Below are positions 6,523-13,608 of a DNA stretch of 18,795 bases, one piece after another; within the stretch, counting starts at the first letter, position 1, and each line of letters starts with the position of its first letter. Origin of the DNA: CAXMST01 sp038206985 (lineage in GTDB: Bacteria; Actinomycetota; Thermoleophilia; Solirubrobacterales; 70-9); NCBI GenBank assembly GCA_038206985.1, contig JBBRAH010000051.1:1-18795 (forward strand), read 5' to 3'. A model generated the notes under the pieces. It worked only from the letters and a program-made list of their open reading frames with translations. It was not told where the DNA came from and did no database searches. The translations under genes were made by a program, and so were the position numbers.

Positions 6523-6957
6523 ATGATGGAGAACATTAGTAGGCGCATGGGTCGTGAGGAAGGCTTCACACTCGTCGAGCTCCTGGTCGTCATGCTCATC
6601 CTGGGCATCCTGGCCGCAATCGCGATCCCGTCCTTCTTCTCACAGAGGAACAAGGCACGTGACGCCGACTCCAAGGCTGCAGCTCGTACGGCCCAGACCG
6701 CAATGGAGACGTACGCGACCGACAACGACGGCTCCTACGCCGGCGCGGCGGCTGACGGCAGCGACCTGGTCGCGATCGAGTCGACCCTCACGGGTCAGGT
6801 CATCGCTGTCGTCTCGACGGCGGACACCTACGGCGTCAGCGTGACCAACGGAGACACGAGCAACGTGTTCACGATCTCCCGCGCGGACACCGGTGCGTCA
6901 TCGCTGACCTGCACCCAGGTCACCGCGAACGCCGGCTGCAACGGCGGCACCTGGTAA
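6523..6957 (+). CDS. pilA: Major type IV pilin PilA
   Basis: Type IVa-style prepilin of 144 residues. Class III signal: short basic leader MMENISRRMGREEG, then cleavage before F15 in G|FTLVELLVVMLILGILAAIAIPSF, with the conserved E at +5 (E19). Mature pilin is about 130 residues. The soluble part is small and Ala/Thr/Asp/Ser-rich, with C130 and C139 placed to close a C-terminal disulfide loop. Start: ATG 6523 (a second ATG follows directly at 6526) behind AGGAGGT. It is the only gene in the window with a strong Shine-Dalgarno, a dedicated sigma-28-type promoter, a riboswitch leader and a strong terminator of its own, as expected for an abundant, tightly controlled structural subunit. Processed by PilD (10734). 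Confidence 0.95.
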   Translation: MMENISRRMGREEGFTLVELLVVMLILGILAAIAIPSFFSQRNKARDADSKAAARTAQTAMETYATDNDGSYAGAAADGSDLVAIESTLTGQVIAVVSTADTYGVSVTNGDTSNVFTISRADTGASSLTCTQVTANAGCNGGTW

Positions 6958-6979
6958 CCACCTGTAGCGGCACGCACGT

Positions 6980-6996
6980 CTGGCCCTCGCGGCCAG
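6980..6996 (+). other. Hairpin in pilA 3' UTR
   Basis: Perfect 6-base stem CTGGCC-CTCGC-GGCCAG, 22 bases after the pilA stop, first of three successive hairpins. No T-tract; probably an mRNA-stabilising structure. Confidence 0.4.
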
Positions 6997-7015
6997 GTTG
7001 GCGAAACACAGGCCC

Positions 7016-7044
7016 AAAGGGCGGATCTTCGGATCCGCCCTTTT
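7016..7044 (+). terminator. Strong intrinsic terminator after pilA
   Basis: Perfect 12-base stem AAAGGGCGGATC / GATCCGCCCTTT closed by a TTCG tetraloop (7028-7031), ending in TTTT (7041-7044, three of the T's in the stem). The UUCG loop makes this an unusually stable RNA hairpin. It separates pilA from the minor pilin genes. Confidence 0.85.
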
Positions 7045-7045
7045 G

Positions 7046-7071
7046 GCGTTCAGGGGCCGGCCCCTGAACGC
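7046..7071. repeat. Perfect 26-base palindrome
   Basis: Every base of 7046-7071 is self-complementary: left half GCGTTCAGGGGCC, right half its exact reverse complement. It starts two bases after the terminator T-tract. As RNA it would form an 11-base stem with a CCGG loop, a second back-up terminator or 3' protection hairpin; as DNA it could be a symmetric binding site. Confidence 0.7.
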
Positions 7072-7100
7072 AACATCCGTTGAGATTCTTCAGCCGCTGC

Positions 7101-7127
7101 TCAAGCGATCGGTGGGCCTGCCGATTA
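7101..7127 (+). promoter_or_regulatory. Candidate second sigma-28-type promoter, for the minor pilin genes
   Basis: TCAA (7101-7104), 15 bases, GCCGATTA (7120-7127), against TAAA-N15-GCCGATAA: 3/4 and 7/8 matches with the correct spacing. Predicted start about 7134, leaving a 49-base leader before the TTG of the PilX-like gene. A promoter is expected here because a strong terminator lies just upstream. Inverted repeats ATCGG/CCGAT (7108-7125) and TCTTCAG/CTGAAGA (7087-7139) overlap or flank it. Confidence 0.45.
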
Positions 7128-7141
7128 GAAGCCTGAAGACC

Positions 7142-7158
7142 CGGTAGCACCGCTACCG
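7142..7158 (+). other. Leader hairpin before the PilX-like gene
   Basis: Perfect 7-base stem CGGTAGC-ACC-GCTACCG, 12 bases before the AAGGA ribosome site. If transcription starts near 7134 it forms the 5' end of the minor pilin mRNA, so a 5'-protective or regulatory structure is plausible. Not recognised as a known riboswitch. Confidence 0.4.
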
Positions 7159-7182
7159 AACCCCGAAAGCAAGGACGCGAGG

Positions 7183-8517
7183 TTGACCGGCACAGACGCC
7201 ACGAGACGGACCCTGTTTGGACAAGAGCACGGGTTCGCTCTCCCCACTGTGATGCTGGCGATGATCGCTGCCTTTGGCATGGCCACGGCGGCGGTCGTCG
7301 CCTCTGTGGGCGCCCAGCGCGGTTCGATTCGCGACCAGCAGACCAAGGCGGCCTTCGCCGCTGCGGAGGCCGGAGTCAACCACGCCCTGCTTCGCTACAA
7401 CCGGATCCCCACCGCGGCGGGCGCGACCTGTGTCCCCGTCGGCGGCTCGGCGCCCGGCGCCGGCGGATGGTGCTCTGCGGGGACCAGCGGCCAGATCGAT
7501 CGGGGTTCATACAGCTACTGGGTGCGCCCCACTGAGACCGAGCTCGAGGTCGTCTCGGTGGGAGAAGTTGACGGGGTGACGCGGCGAGTAGAGGTGGAAG
7601 CCAAATCCGCCCAGGGAACGACCGAGGGAACACGACCGTTCTCCTTTGCCTCCGTGGTCGGGCTCGACGGGATCAGTCTCAGCGCCAAGGCGTCGATCCA
7701 CGCCGACGTGGCGACGAACGGGGACATCGCTCTTTCGAGCAAATCACTTCTGGATTGCAGCTACGCCGGCGTCGGTTACGGGCGCGGCTACAACCCCAGC
7801 GTCGGAAGCGCCACCTGCTCGCCGACGCAGGGCGAGGTCTCGCTGCCGCCGGTCAACTCGGGCGATGTGATGACCAACAACTCGAACGGGCGGATCTGCA
7901 ACCTCGATCCAATGCTGGGCCAGACCTGTAGCAGCACCTACTGGAACCCGACCACCAAGCGGCTCAGCCTTAAATCCGGCGCCTCGCTCACCCTGGGCTC
8001 GGCGGGCGGTGAATTCAACTACGCGTTCTGCAAGCTGACGCTGAACGCGAACTCCTACATAAACATCACCGCCGGGGCGAAGGTGCGGATCTACTTCGGC
8101 ACGCCCGAGGAGTGCGGCAACGAGAGCACCCCGCTGGTGCTCGCCTCGGGCTCACGGATTCAGCCGACGGGCTCGGGAGCGACTGACGTGGCGATCCTGA
8201 TCCCGGGCTCGGATGCGCGCGCGACAACGACGAGCCTGAGCGCCGACGCGCTGCTTTTCGAGTGCGATCAGTCGTTCGTGCTCTACGCACCGCGCACCGC
8301 GGTGACGCTCAACAGCCGCTCTCATATCTGCGGTGGCGTCGCAGCGAAGTCGATCATGGTCAACGTCGACGCAAGCATCACGGCGAGCAACACGGCTGCC
8401 AACTTCGAACTGCCCAACACGGCCTCGCATTACTCAGTCGGCTACACCCCCGGCTCCTTCATCGAGTGCGCGGCGGCGATGCCGGTGTCCCCCAGCGCCC
8501 CTGACGCGGGCTGCTGA
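7183..8517 (+). CDS. PilX-like minor pilin / pilus assembly protein
   Basis: A 444-residue protein with a prepilin-type N-terminus: basic leader ending HG17, then F18-ALPTVMLAMIAAFGMATAAVVASV. It lacks the usual Glu at +5 (T22). It is followed by FAAAEAGVNHALLRYN (58-73), the 'AAEAG' signature of PilX N-terminal proteins. The large C-terminal part (about 150-444) is Ser/Gly-rich beta-type sequence (ISLSAKASIHADVATNGDIALSS) with several Cys, like the DUF-type domains often attached to actinobacterial PilX proteins. Start: TTG at 7183, seven bases after AAGGA (7171-7175). A TAG lies in frame upstream at 7126 with no ATG or GTG between, so TTG is the only reasonable choice. Two bases separate it from the next gene. 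Confidence 0.75.
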   Translation: MTGTDATRRTLFGQEHGFALPTVMLAMIAAFGMATAAVVASVGAQRGSIRDQQTKAAFAAAEAGVNHALLRYNRIPTAAGATCVPVGGSAPGAGGWCSAGTSGQIDRGSYSYWVRPTETELEVVSVGEVDGVTRRVEVEAKSAQGTTEGTRPFSFASVVGLDGISLSAKASIHADVATNGDIALSSKSLLDCSYAGVGYGRGYNPSVGSATCSPTQGEVSLPPVNSGDVMTNNSNGRICNLDPMLGQTCSSTYWNPTTKRLSLKSGASLTLGSAGGEFNYAFCKLTLNANSYINITAGAKVRIYFGTPEECGNESTPLVLASGSRIQPTGSGATDVAILIPGSDARATTTSLSADALLFECDQSFVLYAPRTAVTLNSRSHICGGVAAKSIMVNVDASITASNTAANFELPNTASHYSVGYTPGSFIECAAAMPVSPSAPDAGC

Positions 8518-8519
8518 TC

Positions 8520-9125
8520 ATGCTTTGCGCCCTGCAATGGATCCGCCGCCGGCTCAGCGACGAGCGGGGCTTTACCTTCCCGGAGCTGATCGTCGCCACG
8601 ATGATGGGGATGCTGGCGATAGCCGGAGCGATGATGATCCTGCAGATCGCAGTCCGGGCGCAGCCGCAAGCGCTCGAGCGCTCCGGACAGATCCAGCAGG
8701 CCCGGGCGCTGATCGAGACGGTTTCGCGAGAGCTCCGACAGGGAGCCTCGATCCAGGGTGCGAGCACCACCGGCCTGACGATCGATACCTACGTGAACCG
8801 CAATACCTGCGGGGGCACCGGGACGGGGCCGTCGATCCTCTGTCGCGTCACCTACGCTTGCACGGCAGCCAGCTGCACGCGGACCGAGTCCAGCGTGAGC
8901 GGGGGCGCCGGAAGGACCACCGAGTTGGCCCGCGGGCTGTTGGCGCCTTCGATCTTCTCCTACTGCATCGAGCAGGCGGGGGCACCGAGCTGTGGGCTGT
9001 CGGCGGCGACCAACCCCAGCTACGTGGGTATCCGGCTCGCCTATTCGAATCCCGACGGTGGCGAATCGGTCACGTTCGACGACGGGGTGGCGCTACGCAA
9101 CCACACCAGCGAGGCCCCGCTGTGA
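8520..9125 (+). CDS. PilW-like minor pilin
   Basis: A 201-residue prepilin. Leader MLCALQWIRRRLSDERG, cleavage G17|F18, FTFPELIVATMMGMLAIAGAMMIL with Glu at +5 (E22). After the helix, the segment ARALIETVSRELRQGASI (61-78) is typical of PilW/GspJ-like minor pilins. The head domain has six Cys (C97, C108, C114, C119, C149, C158), probably disulfide-bonded outside the cell. The ATG at 8520 is two bases after the upstream stop. Its stop overlaps the next start (GTGA). Minor pilins of this type prime pilus assembly and sit at the tip. Family-level assignment; exact PilW orthology is not claimed. Confidence 0.8.
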   Translation: MLCALQWIRRRLSDERGFTFPELIVATMMGMLAIAGAMMILQIAVRAQPQALERSGQIQQARALIETVSRELRQGASIQGASTTGLTIDTYVNRNTCGGTGTGPSILCRVTYACTAASCTRTESSVSGGAGRTTELARGLLAPSIFSYCIEQAGAPSCGLSAATNPSYVGIRLAYSNPDGGESVTFDDGVALRNHTSEAPL

Positions 9126-10699
9126 TCCGGTCCATGCGTGTGCGCGAGGAGCAGCTGGGGCTGTCGCTGATCGAGGTGATCATGGCCCTTCTGCTGCTCT
9201 CCGTTGGCGCGTTGACCACGCTCAAGGTCATCGACACGGCGACGGCGAGCAACTACCGTGCCGAGCAGAGCCAGGTGGTCAACGACGTCCTCCAGGCAGA
9301 GCTCGAGCGGATCAAACAGCTGCCCTACGCTCAGGTCGCGCTGACCGCGAACCCCGGCAGTTCGTCGGATCCGAACGATCCGCGCTCACGGGTGCAGGGA
9401 TCGAGCTTTGCGATCGAACGTGACGGCAGCAATGCGCAGCCGATGGTGATCAACGGCAGCGGCGTGCCCGGCGGCGGCACGGTTGCCGACGGGGTGCTTT
9501 CGGCAGCCGCGCAGCCCTTCACGAGCGGCGATGTCAGCGGCGAGACCTACCGCTTCGTCACCTGGACCACCGATCCCGGGTGTCCCCTCTGCGGTACGGG
9601 CTTGATCAGACGAGTGGTTGTGGCCGCCCGCGTTCTGAGTCCTTCCGGCGAGCGGGCATTTCAGGAGGTTCACACCGACGTGGTCGATCCGGAGGCGACC
9701 CCCGAGGACAACCCGGCCCCGCCCGACAACCCGGTGGACACCGCCAAGGCTGCGTTCTGGCTCACGGATACACCGTGCTCGGCGTCTTCCCGCCAGCCCA
9801 TCGTCGCCGACCACCTCGCGCACAACACCCGGGGCGGCTGCAGCGACGGTCCCAAGACAGGCGGCACGCGGGGGGCACCCGACCTGATGTTCACGAAGGC
9901 ACCGACCCTCGACACGAACTACCCGCCGGAGGGTCAGCCTCTCTACGACTACGACACCGACGTCTCAGGCTCGCCACAGCCGATCGGGTTGACCATGCCC
10001 TGGGCCTCCTCGGACAGCTGCCTGCTGCAGCCGGTCTTCGGTCTGCTGAACATCCACAAGGCCGTCGAAGGCCTACTCGGGCCCCTCGTCTCTTCGGCGG
10101 CACCGCAGCCGCTGGACGGCCTACTCGACCTTGGCGGCGGCGACTCCAACAAGCACCACCGGGTGCATTCCTGGCTGTCTCCGCCGGTGACGGGCGGCGG
10201 TGGCGTGCTGCTGGGCAAGGGCACCCTGGATCTGTACTCAAAGACCGTCAACGGGGCAGTGCATCCGGGTGAGATCTGCGTGACCCTGTTCGTCCGCCAG
10301 ACCGTCCAGGTGCCGGTCTGCCCGCTGCTCGGGCTCTGCCTGCCCGGGACGATCCAGAACGTCTCGCTTTCGGCGGACATCCCGTTCGTCAATGTCGGCC
10401 TGATGACCAACCAGGACGGCACCCAGTGCCAGCAGGGCCTCAACGTGACCTATTTCCGCTGCTCCCGAAACCCGTGGCCGGCCGACTGGACCAAGATCTC
10501 GGTCCCGCTCAATTTCGCGGCCGTCAACGCTGCGGGCGCGGTGATCCCGGCCGCGCTCCCGGCCAACAGTCGCATCGGCCTGTCTGTTGCGGTCAAGCGC
10601 TCGGGGACCGAGCCCGGCCAGGGCCTGGAGTTCATGTACGACGCGGTGGGGTTCGAGAGCCGTCTGGAGCTCGAGAGCCAGGCCGTGATCTCGTTCTAA
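9122..10699 (+). CDS. PilV-like minor pilin with a long C-terminal domain, candidate tip adhesin
   Basis: Starts at GTG 9122 in a GTGA overlap with the previous gene (525 residues); ATG 9134 is an alternative (521). Prepilin signal MRVREEQLG|LSLIEVIMALLLLSVGALTTLK, Glu at +5. Residues up to about 200 form a PilV/GspI-like pilin (ELERIKQLPYAQV, as in PilV). From about 205 there is an extra region of some 320 residues, beginning AAFWLTDTPCS. It contains HNTRGGCSDGPKTGG, LDLYSKTVNGAVHPGEICVTLFV and LPANSRIGLSVAVKRSG...LEFMYDAVGFESRLELES. The last segments look like a beta-sandwich of the carbohydrate-binding or jelly-roll kind. Such a size is unusual for a pilin and fits a tip-located ligand-binding subunit; that role is inferred. 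Confidence 0.75.
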   Translation: MIRSMRVREEQLGLSLIEVIMALLLLSVGALTTLKVIDTATASNYRAEQSQVVNDVLQAELERIKQLPYAQVALTANPGSSSDPNDPRSRVQGSSFAIERDGSNAQPMVINGSGVPGGGTVADGVLSAAAQPFTSGDVSGETYRFVTWTTDPGCPLCGTGLIRRVVVAARVLSPSGERAFQEVHTDVVDPEATPEDNPAPPDNPVDTAKAAFWLTDTPCSASSRQPIVADHLAHNTRGGCSDGPKTGGTRGAPDLMFTKAPTLDTNYPPEGQPLYDYDTDVSGSPQPIGLTMPWASSDSCLLQPVFGLLNIHKAVEGLLGPLVSSAAPQPLDGLLDLGGGDSNKHHRVHSWLSPPVTGGGGVLLGKGTLDLYSKTVNGAVHPGEICVTLFVRQTVQVPVCPLLGLCLPGTIQNVSLSADIPFVNVGLMTNQDGTQCQQGLNVTYFRCSRNPWPADWTKISVPLNFAAVNAAGAVIPAALPANSRIGLSVAVKRSGTEPGQGLEFMYDAVGFESRLELESQAVISF

Positions 10700-10719
10700 C
10701 GCTCGGTGCCCCCCTGAAG

Positions 10720-10725
10720 TAGATT
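10720..10725 (+). promoter_or_regulatory. Candidate -10 box of pilD
   Basis: TAGATT ends eight bases before ATG 10734, in the 34-base gap after the minor pilin operon. No Shine-Dalgarno is present, so a leaderless or near-leaderless pilD mRNA is possible in addition to read-through. Confidence 0.4.
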
Positions 10726-10733
10726 CCCCCGCG

Positions 10734-11495
10734 ATGGCCGCCGTGATCGTCCTCTTCGCGCTCTTCGGCCTTGCCATCGGCAGCTTTGTGACGGTTCTCG
10801 CGCATCGGATCCCGATCGGCCACTCACCGCTTGGCGGGCGCTCCCACTGCCCCGACTGCGGCGCGCAGATCGAAGCGCGCGACAACATCCCGGTTCTCTC
10901 CTGGCTGCTTCTGCGCGGTCGCTGTCGCAGTTGCGGGGAGCCGATCTCGATCCGCTACCCGCTGATCGAGCTCGGCCTGGGAGCCGCTTTCGTCGCTTCC
11001 TTGCTCCGCTTCGAGGACGACTTCGCGCTCGTCGCCCTCGCCTGCGTGTTCACCACCACGCTGCTGACCATCACGATCACCGACCTCGAGGATCGGATCA
11101 TCCCCAACTCCGTACTCGCGGTCAGCGCGGTGATCGGAGTTGCGATCGTCGCGGTGTCCGACCCAAGCGAGCTTCCCGAGCGGCTGATCGCGGCCGCGGC
11201 GGCGTTCGCCTTCCTGTTCACCGTCGCGCTGGCCTATCCACGCGGAATGGGCATGGGCGATGTCAAGCTGGTCGCCGTGATGGGCCTGTATCTGGGCCGA
11301 GCGGTGGCCCCGGCGATGCTGATCGGCTTCGCGGCAGGTGCTCTGTACGGCATCGTGCTCATCGCCCGGCACGGCGCGGAGGCACGCAAGCAGGCGGTTC
11401 CGTTCGGTCCGTTTCTCGCCTTCGGGGCCCTCGTCGGCCTGTTCGCCGGCGATGAGATCGTCGACTGGTACCTGGACAGCTTCTTCGACTCCTAG
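10734..11495 (+). CDS. pilD: Prepilin peptidase / N-methyltransferase PilD
   Basis: Bifunctional membrane aspartyl protease that cuts prepilin leaders after Gly and N-methylates the new N-terminus. 253 residues. N-terminal GSFVTVLAHRIP (16-27). The zinc-type Cys tetrad of the methyltransferase domain is intact: CPDC (39-42) and CRSC (64-67). Catalytic aspartates: D117 in TDLEDRIIP and D176 in GMGMGDVKL, the A24 peptidase pair. Multiple membrane segments follow. The hydrophobic N-terminus begins directly at ATG 10734, supporting this start. It lies downstream of its minor pilin substrates and upstream of pilM. Confidence 0.96.
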   Translation: MAAVIVLFALFGLAIGSFVTVLAHRIPIGHSPLGGRSHCPDCGAQIEARDNIPVLSWLLLRGRCRSCGEPISIRYPLIELGLGAAFVASLLRFEDDFALVALACVFTTTLLTITITDLEDRIIPNSVLAVSAVIGVAIVAVSDPSELPERLIAAAAAFAFLFTVALAYPRGMGMGDVKLVAVMGLYLGRAVAPAMLIGFAAGALYGIVLIARHGAEARKQAVPFGPFLAFGALVGLFAGDEIVDWYLDSFFDS

Positions 11496-11512
11496 GGCGG
11501 GATAGCGGCTCC

Positions 11513-11552
11513 GCTGGACGGATCGCGTGCAGGCGCTCAACAGCCGTCCAGC
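11513..11552. repeat. Inverted repeat in the pilD-pilM gap
   Basis: Perfect 9-base arms GCTGGACGG (11513-11521) and CCGTCCAGC (11544-11552) around a 22-base loop. No T-tract follows. It could be a weak terminator after pilD, part of a structured pilM leader, or a protein site. Confidence 0.45.
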
Positions 11553-11581
11553 CCCATTCAAGGAGCGGAGGGGTTGAGCCG

Positions 11582-11620
11582 ATGGGTGAACAGCCGCCAA
11601 GAGCCGCCAAGCACCCGTGA
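11582..11620 (+). CDS. Short leader ORF (12 codons) overlapping the pilM start
   Basis: ATG 11582 is preceded by a good ribosome site GGAGGGG (11567-11573, eight bases away) and encodes MGEQPPRAAKHP. Its TGA (11618-11620) overlaps the pilM GTG (11617) as GTGA. pilM itself has no ribosome site, so coupled translation through this short ORF is plausible. It may equally be chance; no homology can be judged at this length. Confidence 0.35.
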   Translation: MGEQPPRAAKHP

Positions 11621-12744
11621 AACTGTCCTCTAAAAAGCCAAGTACCGTCGTCGGCCTCGATGTCGAGGCCGGCAGCGTTGCCGCCGTCGAGATCACCACG
11701 AACGGCTCCTCCCAGCTCGGTCGCACCGGCATCGCGCCACTCGCCCCGGGCGTCACGCGCGAGGGTGAGGTCGCCGATTCGGATGCACTCGCTGAGGTTC
11801 TTCGCAACCTCTTCTCCGAGCACAAGCTCCCCAAGCATGTGCGCATCGGCGTCGCCAATCAGCGCGTGATCGTGCGCACCCTGCGCATGCCGCTGATCGA
11901 GGAGAAGAAGGAGCTCGAGACCGCGATCCGCTTCCAGGCACAGGATCACCTGCCGATGCCCCTCGAGCAGGCGGTGTTGGATTGGCGTGTCGTCAACAAG
12001 GGCGTCGGCGACGGGCAGCGCCAGATGGATGTCGTGGTCGTCGCAGCCCGCCGCGAAATGGTCAGCGCCCTTGTGCAGACACTTGGCGCCGCCGGGTTGC
12101 GCCCGGTGGGCATCGACGTCTCCGCGTTCGGCATGATCCGCGCGCTTTCGGGCTCGGCCCAGATCGGCCTGGACGAGCAGGGTCTCTCCTACGAGCAGCG
12201 TGTGGCCAGGCGCACCGCCGAGGGCGAAGTGGAGCCCGCCCCTGAGCAGATCGGCGCCAAGCTCTACTGCAACCTCGGTGACGTCACGAACCTGGCCGTG
12301 GCGCAGGGCTCCAACTGCCTGTTCACGCGTGTCGCGTCCTTCGGGGTGGAGGGTATCGCCCAGCGTCTCGCCGAGCGACGCGGTCTGACCCTCGAGCACG
12401 CCCGACAATGGCTCAACCATGTCGGTCTCGAGAAGCCGGTCGAGGGCATCGAGGGCGACGCCGAGACCGTCGGGGCGACGCGGGACGCCCTGGCTGAGGG
12501 CGCCTCGAAGCTGGCCGATGAACTGCGCCTCTCGCTGGATTTCTATGGCGCCCAGGAGGGGGCCGTCGCGGTCGATGAGATCGTGGCCTGTGGGCCCGGC
12601 ACGGCGATCGAGGGACTGCCCGCGCGTTTGCAGCGGGAACTCGGGTACTCCTTCAAGATCGGCCGGCCCAACGCGCTCGCGCATCTCGACGATCCCGTGG
12701 CCGCGCGCCTGACGCTCTCCTACGGGCTGGCGCTGGAGCAGTAG
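11617..12744 (+). CDS. pilM: Type IV pilus actin-like protein PilM
   Basis: Cytoplasmic actin-fold ATP-binding protein that docks on the N-terminal tail of PilN. 375 residues: phosphate-1 loop GLDVEAGSVAAVEI (13-26), the 'LRMPLIEEKKELETAIRFQAQDHLP' segment typical of PilM (89-113), phosphate-2 loop LYCNLGDVTNLAVAQG (216-231) and adenosine loop ACGPGTAIEGLPARL (324-338). The phosphate-2 loop usually reads V-D-I-G-A, so the Asp is Asn here. The GTG start at 11617 is forced: a TGA occurs in frame at 11587 with no better start. It heads a tightly packed pilM-pilN-pilO-(pilP) operon; the next gene follows after four bases. Confidence 0.93.
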   Translation: MKLSSKKPSTVVGLDVEAGSVAAVEITTNGSSQLGRTGIAPLAPGVTREGEVADSDALAEVLRNLFSEHKLPKHVRIGVANQRVIVRTLRMPLIEEKKELETAIRFQAQDHLPMPLEQAVLDWRVVNKGVGDGQRQMDVVVVAARREMVSALVQTLGAAGLRPVGIDVSAFGMIRALSGSAQIGLDEQGLSYEQRVARRTAEGEVEPAPEQIGAKLYCNLGDVTNLAVAQGSNCLFTRVASFGVEGIAQRLAERRGLTLEHARQWLNHVGLEKPVEGIEGDAETVGATRDALAEGASKLADELRLSLDFYGAQEGAVAVDEIVACGPGTAIEGLPARLQRELGYSFKIGRPNALAHLDDPVAARLTLSYGLALEQ

Positions 12745-12748
12745 GCAG

Positions 12749-13606
12749 ATGCGTCCCGTCAATCTGATTCCAGCGGAGGATCGGCGCGGCGAGTCCGCGC
12801 CCTCGCGCGCCGGCGCCCTTTCCTATGTCGTCGTCGGTGCGCTGGCGATCGCCGTGCTCGGCGTCGCCGCGCTGACACTGGCAAGCAAGAGCGTTGACGA
12901 CAAGCAGGCGGAGGTTGCCTCGCTCGAGGCCCAGGACGCGGAACTGCAGGCAAGGGCCAGCAGCCTGTCCTCGTTCGCTTCCTTCCAGACGGTCAAGGAC
13001 GCGCGCAGCGCGACCATCTCCTCGCTGGCCGAGAGTCGCTTCGACTGGGAGCGCGTGATGCGCGAGCTCTCCCTGGTGCTCCCCGAGCGGGTCTGGCTGG
13101 TGAACCTGACAGGGACCGTCGCTCCCGGCGTCGAGGTTCCGCTTTCGGCGGCAGTCGATCTCCGCGACGAGGTACCGGGCCCGGCCCTCGAGATCGTCGG
13201 TTGTGCCCGCAGCCAGCGCGACGTGGCGCGGATGATTGCCGCCGTGGGAGACATCGACGGCGTGACCCGCGTGACCGCCGCCGACTCCGCGAAGCCGACC
13301 GCGGAGGTCGCCGGGGGATCCTCCGATAGCGGCGACGATTGCCGGACCCGCAACTTCATCGCCAAGTTCTCGATCATCGCGGCCTTCGACTCGGTACCGG
13401 TGCCCCCCGGGGCGGCGCCCCCGGTGACGAGCGCGCCGCCGCCCGCCGATGCGGCGCCGGCGCCTGCGGATGGCTCTGAGACTGCTCCCGTCGACGATCC
13501 CAGCGTGGCCGAGGGCCAGGCGGTCGAGGCGCAGCAGAACAGCGAGGTCGGCAAGGCCAAGAACAAGGTCGATAAGGCAACCGGCGTTCTCGGGGCGGGT
13601 GGCTGA
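12749..13606 (+). CDS. pilN: Type IV pilus inner-membrane alignment protein PilN
   Basis: Bitopic membrane protein linking PilM to PilO. The N-terminal MRPVNLIPAEDRR carries the VNLIP motif that PilM binds. One membrane helix (about 22-46), a coiled-coil stretch (48-72), then an extracytoplasmic PilN domain (about 96-215, with ERVMRELSLVLPERVWLVNL and C152/C198). At 285 residues it is longer than the usual 180-220 because of a Pro/Ala-rich extension (216-285), probably disordered. The ATG at 12749 lies four bases after pilM. The next gene begins two bases after its stop. Confidence 0.92.
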   Translation: MRPVNLIPAEDRRGESAPSRAGALSYVVVGALAIAVLGVAALTLASKSVDDKQAEVASLEAQDAELQARASSLSSFASFQTVKDARSATISSLAESRFDWERVMRELSLVLPERVWLVNLTGTVAPGVEVPLSAAVDLRDEVPGPALEIVGCARSQRDVARMIAAVGDIDGVTRVTAADSAKPTAEVAGGSSDSGDDCRTRNFIAKFSIIAAFDSVPVPPGAAPPVTSAPPPADAAPAPADGSETAPVDDPSVAEGQAVEAQQNSEVGKAKNKVDKATGVLGAGG

Positions 13607-13608
13607 CG

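Noticed and set aside
6329..6526. An open frame running through the riboswitch and ending in a TGA overlapping the pilA start
   Set aside because: Composition is not protein-like, there is no good ribosome site, and the RNA structure explains the conservation-like pattern better. Kept here because it could mimic translational coupling.
7087..7160. Possible second riboswitch before the PilX-like gene
   Set aside because: The nested repeats and the 7-base hairpin are real but lack the GEMM core (CGCAAA, GNRA P2 loop) or any other riboswitch consensus I recognise; listed only as a promoter region and hairpin.
8333..9121. Upstream extension of the PilV-like frame from 8333
   Set aside because: Overlaps the PilX- and PilW-like genes in another frame; the GTGA overlap at 9122 and the prepilin signal fix the real start.
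11558..11585. Third sigma-28-like match TCAA-N16-GCCGATGG before pilM
   Set aside because: Only 3/4 and 6/8 matches with a 16-base spacer, and a start near 11592 would remove the strong ribosome site and leader ORF and leave pilM without a ribosome site. Could be chance.
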